A stretch of DNA of 14,875 bases from CAIKOD01 sp035543455. Its GTDB lineage: Archaea > Halobacteriota > Methanomicrobia > Methanomicrobiales > Methanospirillaceae. Both the position numbers and the translations under genes were made by a program. The notes beneath the pieces are model-generated. The model searched no databases and was not told the origin of the DNA. It saw only the letters and a list, made by a program, of their open reading frames with translations. Numbering within the stretch: the first letter of the stretch is position 1; each line of letters begins with the position of its first letter. Positions 1 to 7,377 of the stretch are shown here, piece by piece. Location of the stretch: contig DATKKE010000022.1 of assembly GCA_035543455.1 (NCBI GenBank), forward strand, positions 1 through 14,875. Reading direction: 5' to 3'.

Positions 1-2
1 TT

Positions 3-28
3 TTGCGCAGAATAGGTATTCTACGCAA
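3..28. promoter_or_regulatory. Inverted repeat next to the recombinase promoter (candidate operator)
   Basis: Two 12-bp arms, TTGCGCAGAATA and TATTCTACGCAA, are separated by GG and differ from perfect symmetry at one position. The repeat ends four bases before the TATA box at 33-42, so it overlaps or touches the expected BRE. That position suits a repressor or activator site controlling the recombinase. It could also be a recombinase binding site, since Xer proteins bind paired arms of about 11 bp, but it does not resemble the dif sequence I know from Pyrococcus. No T-tract follows, so a terminator for an upstream gene is less likely. Confidence 0.5.
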
Positions 29-32
29 TAAC

Positions 33-42
33 TTTATATATA
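33..42 (+). promoter_or_regulatory. TATA box of the recombinase gene
   Basis: TTTATATATA is a near-consensus archaeal TATA box. Its centre lies about 25 bases before the ATG at 63, so transcription should start at or within a few bases of the start codon. No Shine-Dalgarno-like sequence lies before the ATG (AATAAAGAATAGACC). Both facts point to a leaderless mRNA. Confidence 0.6.
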
Positions 43-62
43 GCCCGAATAAAGAATAGACC

Positions 63-1031
63 ATGCAGGGTGGCTATTTCTCGGAGTGGTTGAAGAGCTA
101 CCAGCATTACCTGAGAATGCGGAATTATTCCTCTAGGACCATGCAGAGCTATGACCAGGTCGTTCGCCTCTTCGCCTACTATGTCTGGCTGAAAAGGAAC
201 AGCGATCCAGGCGCCTTTGATTCCCTCTGGAGGGATTTTTCAAAGGCACGCCTCGATACCGATGTCCAGGTCGAGCCGGTAATGATGAATGACTTTCTTA
301 CGTACATGAACTCGGTACGGGAGTACAAATCAACGACCCTTCACCGGATGATGTCGACCCTGAGTTCCTTCTATCATTTTCTATCCGCACAGGGAGCTAT
401 TACAACAAACCCTATGCTTGGGATCGAGCGCCCGAGAATCAAAGAACAGGAGCTCCGGTACCTTAAACACAGCCAGGTGATTCGCCTGATTGACTCGATA
501 ACCGATGAACGGGACAAGCTGATTGTCCGGACCATTTATGCAACGGGGGTAAGAGTATCCGAGCTTTCAAATATTAATATCGAGGATATCGATTTCGAAG
601 AACAGACAATCAGGGTAAAAGGAAAAGGCGGAAAGATCAGGACAGTGTTTATCGATCCCGAGACCCTTCGGGAAATGGACCCCTTTATCGGAAATAGAAT
701 CGAAGGTCCCCTGTTTGTGGGTCAGATGGGTCACCATATCTCGCCGCGGGCTGTGCAACATATTTTTAAAAAGTATGCTCCGCCCGGAATTACACCGCAT
801 AAAATACGTCATAGCTATGCCAGCGAGCTTTACCGGCGGTCGAAAAATCTTCGCGTTGTGCAGGAGAACCTTGGGCATTCATCGATCAAGACGACCGAGA
901 TATACCTCCATACTGACCTTGACGAACGCAAAAAGGTATACCAGGAATATTTTCCGCTCTCCGATGAAACGCATGAACAGGATCAGGTCGTTAAAAATAA
1001 GGCAGCCTCAAAATCCGAAGAATCCGAATGA
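63..1031 (+). CDS. xerA: Tyrosine recombinase/integrase, XerA-like
   Basis: A 322-residue site-specific recombinase. Residues 5-110 form the helical SAM-like core-binding domain and about 130-295 the catalytic domain. The full tyrosine-recombinase set is visible: Arg164 (TGVRVSEL), Lys188 (KGKGGK), His246 and Arg249 (PHKIRH), His272 (LGHSS) and the nucleophile Tyr281 (EIYLHT), so the enzyme should be active. The size and compact form match archaeal XerA, which is known in the family to resolve chromosome dimers at dif, better than phage integrases with added N-terminal arms. A charged Lys/Glu tail follows residue 298. No neighbouring phage genes or att repeats are visible, which favours a chromosomal role. 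The start is supported by the TATA spacing and a probable leaderless transcript. The assignment to XerA rather than another integrase subfamily is an inference. Confidence 0.85.
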   Translation: MQGGYFSEWLKSYQHYLRMRNYSSRTMQSYDQVVRLFAYYVWLKRNSDPGAFDSLWRDFSKARLDTDVQVEPVMMNDFLTYMNSVREYKSTTLHRMMSTLSSFYHFLSAQGAITTNPMLGIERPRIKEQELRYLKHSQVIRLIDSITDERDKLIVRTIYATGVRVSELSNINIEDIDFEEQTIRVKGKGGKIRTVFIDPETLREMDPFIGNRIEGPLFVGQMGHHISPRAVQHIFKKYAPPGITPHKIRHSYASELYRRSKNLRVVQENLGHSSIKTTEIYLHTDLDERKKVYQEYFPLSDETHEQDQVVKNKAASKSEESE

Positions 1032-1182
1032 ATCCTTAACCAGGTCTGATCGTTCATTTCCTAATCCTGGAAGTCCAAAAAAATGCGATTGCCGCAATAT
1101 AACAACATATAGGCCAGAATCGGGTTCGGATAATGAATGATATAAGAGATCAGAAAATTTTTGACTAATGTCGTTATAATGG

Positions 1183-1201
1183 CCTCGTAAAAGAGGTTTT
1201 T
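1183..1201 (+). terminator. Candidate terminator downstream of the recombinase
   Basis: A short hairpin, CCTC-(GTAAAA)-GAGG, is followed directly by TTTTT. It lies about 150 bases after the recombinase stop codon. The stem is only 4 bp, so the T-run may matter more than the hairpin, as is usual for archaeal terminators. Confidence 0.35.
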
Positions 1202-2039
1202 CCCTTGTGCTTCGTATTCAGGTCCTAAAGTCGAAATATCAGGACCTTCTGGGATAAGATTTCAGCACGAGGTGACCAGGTATATCCCGGTCATGTTTCA
1301 TGATGCTCCGATACCTAAACGTACGTACTGGACAAGCAGGTGTTCCACAACTCCAGGTATCGAACAACAAAGGAGGAAAGGGCGGCAGTCCTTCAGAGCA
1401 AGAAATTCAGCAAATCGACCCCTTGAATATCCTCGAATGGCAATTACAGAAAGCACCGGAATAATGGTTGATGGCGGGAGATCCCTTATCAGAAGGGACT
1501 ATCTGAAACCATTTCAACGACCTTTTTCACTGAGGTCAATGACCACCTTAATTTTTTCTGAAAACAGTAAAACAAGATTAAATTCGCGATCTCCCAAGCT
1601 CCACAAGAAATAATGTTATATCAAATGCAATTAAGGTTTCCAGAACTACTCTGGTTAAAATTAAGCCTGAAATGAGCTCAATTTCCTGCCACAGCATGCA
1701 TTATAAACCATATATTGCTATATGCTATAAGTATGATCTTTTTCATTTCGTGAACTGGTTTTTGGGCACCTTCACATACCAGTGATTATGGGAATCCAGA
1801 TTGTTTACAAGCACATTCATCATGGTATGGTCTCATGTTGGGCAAATTATCTGTTATTTAAAGATGATCCTTATTCAATAAAAACGAAAATTCAGGCTTA
1901 AAAACGCAAAATATCCTCAATAAAATCTCATTATTCCACATCGAGGCTTTTCAAAAATTTCAAACTCCTGAATATTTCTCCCCGGGTCTCAAGGCTGATC
2001 AATTCAATAATTCATTATACCTTTCCGGACAATTCTAAC

Positions 2040-2046
2040 GGAGGAG
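2040..2046 (+). promoter_or_regulatory. Ribosome binding site of the zinc-ribbon gene
   Basis: GGAGGAG lies 8 bases before the ATG at 2055. Another ATG at 2051 is in a different frame and meets a stop after three codons. The ribosome binding site and the intact zinc-ribbon frame together choose 2055 as the start. Confidence 0.7.
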
Positions 2047-2054
2047 TAAGATGC

Positions 2055-2198
2055 ATGTCTGAGAAAAGAAAATCGGATGGCATTATCGTGACCTGCAGGA
2101 AATGCGGGAACTGGAATATTATTCAGGCCGCTAACCTGAATGCCAGTCAACGTATCGTATGCAGCGTCTGTGGGACCGACCTCGAATGGCAGTCATGA
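2055..2198 (+). CDS. Small zinc-ribbon protein (47 aa)
   Basis: A 47-residue protein with two CxxC knuckles, Cys14-x2-Cys17 (CRKCGN) and Cys36-x2-Cys39 (CSVCGT), 18 residues apart. This is the layout of a one-domain zinc ribbon. The N-terminal eight residues are polar and charged (MSEKRKSD), and short strands flank the knuckles. Small zinc ribbons of this kind are common in methanogens and may bind nucleic acid or protein partners, but I do not recognise a specific family. A strong GGAGGAG ribosome binding site supports translation. It lies about 250 bp upstream of the marker 14 gene on the same strand, with a separate TATA box between them, so the two genes are probably transcribed independently. 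Confidence 0.75.
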   Translation: MSEKRKSDGIIVTCRKCGNWNIIQAANLNASQRIVCSVCGTDLEWQS

Positions 2199-2414
2199 GA
2201 GAAGGAAAGACCATTTTGTTACCCATTCAGAATATATCATGGTTCAGGGTTATTTGCGAAAGATGATCTTTCTCATATCATTTTGATCGTGCGCCCTGTT
2301 TCCTTAAGTACATCCGCCGGTTAGGAATATCATCGAAAATTCTTTCCTTAAAGGACATTTTTTGCCTACTTTGATAGAATTTTTTGATCAAAAATTTAAT
2401 TATTAGTACAATTG

Positions 2415-2423
2415 TATAAAAAA
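2415..2423 (+). promoter_or_regulatory. TATA box of the marker 14 gene
   Basis: TATAAAAAA lies about 30 bases before the ATG at 2453, which would give an mRNA leader of about ten bases or less. No Shine-Dalgarno sequence is visible before that ATG. A perfect 14-bp AT-rich palindrome, TTTTTGATCAAAAA (2381-2394), sits about 20 bp upstream of the TATA box and could be a regulator site. Confidence 0.5.
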
Positions 2424-2452
2424 TCAATCTAAAAAGTTTTTTAAAGACGAGT

Positions 2453-3955
2453 ATGGAAATACAAAGCATGCCATTTGGGGTTTCAAAGCCAGTTATTCCA
2501 TATATCCTGGAAGACACACCTGTTCCGGTCTTCCTGCAGCAGGGGGGTATTGCAATTCCCGAGTACCGGGAAAAGCCTTATTATGTCGTACTATCTGTGG
2601 ATTTTGGAAATACCGTGACAGACTGCATCATCGTAGGTACTAATCTCGAAACAGGGATTACGTACACGATTATCAACACGGCCCGTCTGACATACAAGAT
2701 GCGCCCACCCAAAGAAGGGGAACGTGTGCTAGGGCATTCTTTTGAGGGAATTCCCATTTCGCAGGCGGCTGTCGTGGATTTCGTCAGGGACATCGTTCAA
2801 CATTCCATCAGGGAATCCAATATTGACCCGGTTAAGGACCTTAATTTTGCAGTATATTGTACTGGTCTTGTAGGAACATGGAATTCTTCTGCAGATACCA
2901 GTGCATTCATCAGCGGTCTTGCGAAGGGGTGCATGGAGGCCGGGATACCGGGATCGAAGTTCTCCCCGCCGATGACAAAACAATCACTCCACGCACATAT
3001 CCAGAAGTATTCTCTTGCAGATAAAGTCACGTTCTGTGGAACGATTGCCGGGGCAATACCGATTTCCAAAATTTCCGGGGATGTGAATATTGCAAATGAT
3101 ATGGAAGGGGACCTGGGAATGGCAGGGATCAAGGAAGGAGCCCTGCACTCACCGGTGGACTTCAGAAACCCCTGTGTATCCATCGATTTTGGGACCATCC
3201 TTGATGGGAGGATAACAGGTCCTGCGTCGGATGACGAAAAAAATCCATACTCTCAAACAATTGGCTGCTTTGTAGGCCTGGGAGGTATTATTGCGGATGT
3301 TATGGTCCGGGGGACCGGTGAAGTGGATCCTCTTTACGGGAGTGCCTACGAATTTTTTGGGGATAAAATAGAGACCGGCTGGCTTTCAAAAAAGGAAAAA
3401 GGGGTAATCAAGAAGTACGTTGACCAGATTCACGACTATATCACCATATCCACGGTACCCCGCGGGACAAAAAATTTTGGTATTGTTCCGCTGGATGAAG
3501 ATATTTCAAGCAGGACAGGGATCACGATCATGGGTGTTGACAGTGGCCGGAATTTTAGTAACAAAGAGACGCTCAGGATGCTTGGAGCAGATATCTACAA
3601 GCAGGAGGGGAAAAAGACATTATCGGAAGTTGTGGACCGGGTATGTGCACGGATCGCAATCCAGCTGATTGATATGGCTATTGAAAATGACCTTATCCAC
3701 CCGAATTCAGCGATCGGTTTTTCGGGGAGGGGGGCCATGTCCGGCCGGAAACCTGAATATATCCTTGAGAATATTCGCGACCGTAAATTGTACAAGGATC
3801 CCATGGACCGAGTGATTTTTGTTGCCAGTGCCCTACCTCGTGGCGCTTCCCTCATGGCACGGTGTATGGCATCGCTGGGGAGGCCGGAAAAGCCTATAGG
3901 CGGTCAACGTGAGGGCAGGTGTATCATGGGGAAGCGTATAAAGGCAGCAAAATAA
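2453..3955 (+). CDS. Methanogenesis marker protein 14 (ASKHA-fold ATPase-like)
   Basis: A 500-residue protein that I recognise as methanogenesis marker 14, a family found almost only in methanogens whose exact reaction I cannot state. The sequence shows an ASKHA (actin/hexokinase/Hsp70-like) ATP-binding fold: a first phosphate loop at 47-57 (LSVDFGNTVTD), a second at 242-254 (VSIDFGTILDGRI), and an adenosine-type glycine motif at 422-434 (GFSGRGAMSGRKP). This architecture resembles ATP-dependent reactivators of corrinoid enzymes, so a role in activating a methanogenesis enzyme is possible but inferred. Cys160, Cys195, Cys272 and Cys471 are scattered, with no iron-sulfur motif. The C-terminus is basic and Gly-rich (PIGGQREGRCIMGKR). 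A second in-frame ATG at 2468 is possible. The gene has its own TATA box and stands alone. Confidence 0.8.
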   Translation: MEIQSMPFGVSKPVIPYILEDTPVPVFLQQGGIAIPEYREKPYYVVLSVDFGNTVTDCIIVGTNLETGITYTIINTARLTYKMRPPKEGERVLGHSFEGIPISQAAVVDFVRDIVQHSIRESNIDPVKDLNFAVYCTGLVGTWNSSADTSAFISGLAKGCMEAGIPGSKFSPPMTKQSLHAHIQKYSLADKVTFCGTIAGAIPISKISGDVNIANDMEGDLGMAGIKEGALHSPVDFRNPCVSIDFGTILDGRITGPASDDEKNPYSQTIGCFVGLGGIIADVMVRGTGEVDPLYGSAYEFFGDKIETGWLSKKEKGVIKKYVDQIHDYITISTVPRGTKNFGIVPLDEDISSRTGITIMGVDSGRNFSNKETLRMLGADIYKQEGKKTLSEVVDRVCARIAIQLIDMAIENDLIHPNSAIGFSGRGAMSGRKPEYILENIRDRKLYKDPMDRVIFVASALPRGASLMARCMASLGRPEKPIGGQREGRCIMGKRIKAAK

Positions 3956-3964
3956 TTATTTTTG
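3956..3964 (+). terminator. T-rich tract after the marker 14 stop codon
   Basis: TTATTTTTG directly follows the TAA stop, with more T-rich sequence after it and no stem-loop. T-rich tracts without hairpins are common archaeal termination signals, so this is the likely 3' end of the marker 14 mRNA. Confidence 0.4.
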
Positions 3965-4395
3965 TCTTGTGTGTAAGCGGAACAAATCCCTTGAAACGCC
4001 GGATTTTTGGCCCTGTAAAAAACCTATTTCTCTACAAATTATGAAGTTAAATTTAACCTGACACTTCTGGGGCTCTGCCCGGCCGCTGCGGTGTCCTCAA
4101 CTGGGATAGGAACTGTATGTGGAAAACCTCCAAATACCCTTCCCGATGACTATCCCATTTTGGAGGAGAAGGAGCAGGGAAAGGTATAAGCCCCCACTCG
4201 TGTCGAAGAAAACCCTTGCAGGAGATGTGTTTAACGCATCAATTATACTTCCCTATTCTTTGCCGATCTAAAGTTTTCTGCAGAGCTGATGTTCATCTTT
4301 TTTTATTAAGAATCCAATGCTAGTATCGAGATGCTATCCAAAGGAAGTGATCATATTTCCATTTCAATTCCGGAAGATGTATCTCTACACATTGT
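3956..4395. other. Convergent intergenic region with a GC-rich structured island
   Basis: The region lies between the 3' ends of the marker 14 and ATPase genes, so neither gene needs a promoter here. Its middle is GC-rich compared with the flanks. GACAC (4060-4064) can pair with GTGTC (4091-4095) around a GGGC-TCT-GCCC hairpin (4070-4080). Two perfect 8-bp inverted repeats follow and are interleaved: 4102-4109 with 4150-4157, and 4127-4134 with 4159-4166. That order is the topology of a pseudoknot. The short open frames here lack credible ribosome binding sites. A non-coding RNA is possible but not shown. Confidence 0.35.
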
Positions 4396-7002
4396 TCATT
4401 CACTCTGACGGGCTGCAATACCGGCAAATTTTGTAAACGGTTTCTGGAACCTCGGGTATGCTGCCCTGAGAATAAAACCTACAACCAGCACGGAAGCCGA
4501 AGTGATCATTACCTTCAACCATTCGGCCAGTGTTAATGGCACCGTCCCGAAAAATACCCCCCCGTATTGGACAATCATGACCTGTGTGATAAAAACCAGG
4601 GTCATCACGACAAAAAATGTGGGGTTTCCCCTGAAAAATGGCGGCATTTTTCCATCCATCGCCCGGCAATTGATTCCATTCCAGATTTGCGCCAGAACAA
4701 ATGTCGCAAAAAAGACCGAGCTGACCTGTTCAGGAGTATCACCCCCGATGAAACCAGTCTCCATCTGGGCGAGTCCAAGGATAATGAAGAATGCACCGGT
4801 CCCGACAATTGAGAACCACATAAATGGCGTTATAATTGGGGAGTTGCGGGGGACAGGCTCGCGGTTCATCAGGTCAGTGTGGGGTGCTTCCGAACACAGG
4901 GCAAAGGCAGCCAGGGTATCCATGATAAGGTTGATCCAGAGGATCTGGAGGATCGTGAAGGGTTCCGGGTAACCAAGAATGGGTGCAATGAATATGATGA
5001 GACAGGCACAGATATTGATCGTAATCTGGAAGAGTATGAAACGCTGGATATTTTCATAGAGTGATCTCCCCCACCAGACTGCATTCGTAATGGAGGTGAA
5101 AGAATCGTCGAGCAGGATAATATCACTCGCCTCTCGCGCAACTTCTGTGCCGCCGATGCCCATCGAAAGCCCGACATCAGCATTCTTCAGCGCCGGTGCA
5201 TCATTGATTCCGTCACCAGTCACCGCAACCACATTCCCATCCTTCTGGAGCGCCTGGACGAGGAGGAGCTTGTCCATTGGTTCGGCACGCGCCATCACAT
5301 CAAGTCCATGTGCAGCAGTCACCTGGTCATCGGAGGTGAGTGAACGGAACTCCTTCCCAGTCACAATGGTACCTCCTTTCAGGATCCCGGCCTCCTTTGC
5401 GATGGTCCGCGCCGTCTCCGCGTTGTCACCGGTAACCATCCGCACATTGATCCCTGCATGCTGGCAGAGTGCTACCGATTCTCTGATATGTTCCCTGAGC
5501 GGGTCCCGTATCCCGACATAACCATCCCATACGAGGTTGCATTCTCCCGTATCCCCCCCGGTAATTTCCCTGTGCGCGAATGCGAGTGTCCGCATTGAAC
5601 CTGAGGTGAGCCTATATACCCCGTCAGAATCCCCCTTCCCAAGACTCATCGACGAAAGGATCTCCGGGGCACCTTTTATGAGCAGGTAGTGCTTGCCACC
5701 GATACGGATAATTGTTGACATCCGTTTCCGGCTGCTGTCAAAGAGAAGCTGAACCTCAACGGGGGTTTTCGCCCGGATTTTAAGGTAATCAAGTGAATGT
5801 TCCCGGAGCCACCTGAGGAGTGCACCTTCAGTTGAATTTCCAATCACCATCAGCCTCCCGTCTCTGTCTTCGAGGTATGCAGTGCTGTTTACCGCCGCAT
5901 TCAGCGCAATCCATTCGATCGGGGAACTGGGGATATCCCCATGATAGACAGGGTGGCCGGCCGGGCTAGCCACCACCTCCATCTGGTTCTTTGTGAGAGT
6001 ACCTGTCTTATCGGTGCAGATGGTCGTTGCAGAACCAATCGTTTCACAGGCGATCATTCTGCGGACAAGGCAGTGTGCCCGGGTCATCTTCCGCATCGCA
6101 AGGGACAGGGAGAGAGCGACACTCATTGGAAGCCCTTCAGGGACGGCGACAACGATGACTGCAACCGTCACCATGAGGTAATGGAGGATAGAATTCACAG
6201 AATCGAGGTTAAATCCTGAGAGTTCTCCCTGCATGTAACCAAAGTACAACAAACTCACAAGGATCAGTGCGCCCATGATGTACCCGAACCTGCTGATCAT
6301 CAGGGCAAGATTTCTGAGTTTCTGTTCAAGGGGGGTTGGGGTGTCATGTTCGATCCCAAGTGAAACGGCAATCAAACCCATCTGCGCTGAATCGCCGACC
6401 GCTCCTGCTATCATCGTTCCTTTACCCGAGGTAACGAAGGTCCCTTTCAGGACATTCTCCTTTATTTCCTTTATTACCGGTTCGCTCTCCCCGGTAAATG
6501 CAGATTCATCAACTGACAGGGAATCCGAGTTGATTAGCCACCCGTCTGCAGGTATTGCATCACCTGCTTCAAGGATGATCAGGTCTCCGACGACAATATC
6601 CCGTGACATCGCCGAGCACGGGAGTCCGTCCCGCAGGACCTTGACTCCCATGTCGTCCCGGTATGCATTCAGAATGTCAAATTCCCTGCCGCTTTTATAC
6701 TCATTAAAAAAAGAAATTCCGGTTGCGAGCAGGATCGCGATGATGATCCCGATCATATCGTAAAACTCGTTGCCCTGGATAATTGCAACAATGGCAGAGA
6801 TTGCTGCAGCAAAAATCAGGATCCTGATGATGGGATCATTGTACCTCTTCAGGTACTGTTTCCAGAGCGGCTCCCGTACCGGGGGGGCCATGACATTTGC
6901 ACCAAAGCGATCCCGGAATTTCGTAACTTGGGAGGATTGGAGACCTTGATCCCCTGCAATCTGTATTATCTCCTCAAAAAGTGGGATTTCAGATTCTGTC
7001 AT
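4396..7002 (-). CDS. Ca2+-transporting P-type ATPase, PMCA-like (type IIB)
   Basis: An 868-residue cation pump that should export Ca2+ from the cytoplasm using ATP. Order of parts: N-terminal cation-ATPase domain (1-50), M1-M2 (57-100), actuator domain with TGES (170-173), M3-M4 (238-300) with PEGLP (288-292), P-domain with the phosphorylated Asp331 in DKTGTLT, N-domain with KGAPE (443-447), then TGDN (524-527) and TGDGINDAP (595-603), and M5-M10 (655-846). Ion-site residues are Glu289 in M4 and Asn691/Asp695 in M6 (WINLIMDT). The M5 segment reads QITINIC, without the acidic residue of two-site SERCA pumps, so one Ca2+ per cycle is expected, as in PMCA. The long regulatory C-terminal tail of eukaryotic PMCA is absent. 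All catalytic motifs are intact. The ATG at 7002 has only a weak purine-rich site (GGGGAA) before it. The gene appears to be transcribed alone. Confidence 0.9.
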   Translation of the reverse strand: MTESEIPLFEEIIQIAGDQGLQSSQVTKFRDRFGANVMAPPVREPLWKQYLKRYNDPIIRILIFAAAISAIVAIIQGNEFYDMIGIIIAILLATGISFFNEYKSGREFDILNAYRDDMGVKVLRDGLPCSAMSRDIVVGDLIILEAGDAIPADGWLINSDSLSVDESAFTGESEPVIKEIKENVLKGTFVTSGKGTMIAGAVGDSAQMGLIAVSLGIEHDTPTPLEQKLRNLALMISRFGYIMGALILVSLLYFGYMQGELSGFNLDSVNSILHYLMVTVAVIVVAVPEGLPMSVALSLSLAMRKMTRAHCLVRRMIACETIGSATTICTDKTGTLTKNQMEVVASPAGHPVYHGDIPSSPIEWIALNAAVNSTAYLEDRDGRLMVIGNSTEGALLRWLREHSLDYLKIRAKTPVEVQLLFDSSRKRMSTIIRIGGKHYLLIKGAPEILSSMSLGKGDSDGVYRLTSGSMRTLAFAHREITGGDTGECNLVWDGYVGIRDPLREHIRESVALCQHAGINVRMVTGDNAETARTIAKEAGILKGGTIVTGKEFRSLTSDDQVTAAHGLDVMARAEPMDKLLLVQALQKDGNVVAVTGDGINDAPALKNADVGLSMGIGGTEVAREASDIILLDDSFTSITNAVWWGRSLYENIQRFILFQITINICACLIIFIAPILGYPEPFTILQILWINLIMDTLAAFALCSEAPHTDLMNREPVPRNSPIITPFMWFSIVGTGAFFIILGLAQMETGFIGGDTPEQVSSVFFATFVLAQIWNGINCRAMDGKMPPFFRGNPTFFVVMTLVFITQVMIVQYGGVFFGTVPLTLAEWLKVMITSASVLVVGFILRAAYPRFQKPFTKFAGIAARQSE

Positions 7003-7094
7003 AGTTCCCCGGATACCAGGTCATGATATTGATCGTTGTCTTTTGCAGGGGCTTCCCTTCTGCATATATTTCAAATCTGTTTTTTTTACGCGGG

Positions 7095-7103
7095 TATTTA
7101 TAA
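7095..7103 (-). promoter_or_regulatory. Candidate TATA box of the Ca2+ ATPase gene
   Basis: Read on the minus strand, TTATAAATA is the best TATA match upstream of the ATPase. It would place the transcript start near 7070 and give a leader of about 70 bases. A weaker alternative, AAATATATG at 7064-7071, would give a leader of about 40 bases. Confidence 0.4.
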
Positions 7104-7290
7104 CGTAATGCATTGACCTATTTTATGTACATTCTTAATTAAAATTTATTCGCCAAAAATGACCTCTTCCGGTTAAGAAAATCCGGGAAAGAAGGTTTAC
7201 CAGGCACTCAGGCAAATGTTTTCTCTCCAGACTCATCTGCTGGTGGTATGATTGATTTTTCCGGAACAGAGTAATTGGAAAGGAGGGAAA

Positions 7291-7368
7291 ATGAAGATCC
7301 TCCATTTGACTGAGACTTTCCTGCAGGCATGTGATATCGTTTTTTTAGCTGATATTTTAAAAGGATAA
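7291..7368 (+). CDS. Possible 25-aa small protein (doubtful)
   Basis: A short open frame encodes 25 residues starting MKILHLTETF, with a hydrophobic C-terminal half (IVFLADIL). It is preceded by AAAGGAGGGAAA at good spacing, the only reason to list it. The GGAGG can pair with CCTCC inside the frame (7309-7313), which would mask the ribosome binding site. It lies antisense to the 3' flank of the M50 protease gene. No plus-strand TATA box stands out. Chance is a fair explanation. Confidence 0.2.
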   Translation: MKILHLTETFLQACDIVFLADILKG

Positions 7369-7377
7369 AGGTGGGGA

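Larger units (their letters stand above)
1032..2054. other. Long intergenic region without a convincing gene
   Basis: About 1 kb between the recombinase and the zinc-ribbon gene. It holds a terminator-like hairpin (1183-1201) and a 7-bp inverted repeat AGGTCCT/AGGACCT (1220-1226 and 1241-1247). The plus-strand open frame at 1272-1613 encodes an Arg/Ser/Pro-rich peptide of unnatural composition with no ribosome binding site. Between about 1300 and 1500 the minus strand has one long open frame without a start codon, with hydrophobic and basic patches, flanked by stops; it might be a decayed gene. The stretch 1614-2040 is AT-rich with no feature I can name. Confidence 0.5.
7003..7377. other. Intergenic region with the ATPase promoter
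   Basis: It contains the minus-strand promoter of the ATPase gene near 7095-7103 and the 3' flank of the M50 protease gene. In the minus-strand transcript the protease stop codon is followed by a pyrimidine-rich CCTTTATCCTTTT stretch, and a GGAGG/CCTCC hairpin lies at 7283-7313; either could end the mRNA. On the plus strand a 25-codon open frame (7291-7368) has a strong Shine-Dalgarno sequence and is listed separately. Confidence 0.5.

Noticed and set aside
3..28. dif site for XerA
   Set aside because: The two-arm layout is suggestive, but the sequence does not match the archaeal dif known to me, and position by the TATA box explains it better as an operator. Kept only as an alternative.
715..1140. 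Open frame of 141 codons overlapping the recombinase
   Set aside because: It overlaps the intact catalytic domain in another frame, has no ribosome binding site and an Arg-rich composition typical of a shadow frame.
1272..1613. Open frame of 113 codons in the gene desert
   Set aside because: Composition is rich in Arg, Ser and Pro, no domain is recognisable, and no Shine-Dalgarno sequence or TATA box precedes it.
2278..2517. Minus-strand open frame of 79 codons
   Set aside because: It overlaps the marker 14 promoter and start, and reads AT-rich promoter sequence as Lys/Phe/Ile-rich protein.
5090..6763. Plus-strand open frames opposite the Ca2+ ATPase
   Set aside because: They are antisense to a fully conserved ATPase gene and arise from its codon bias.
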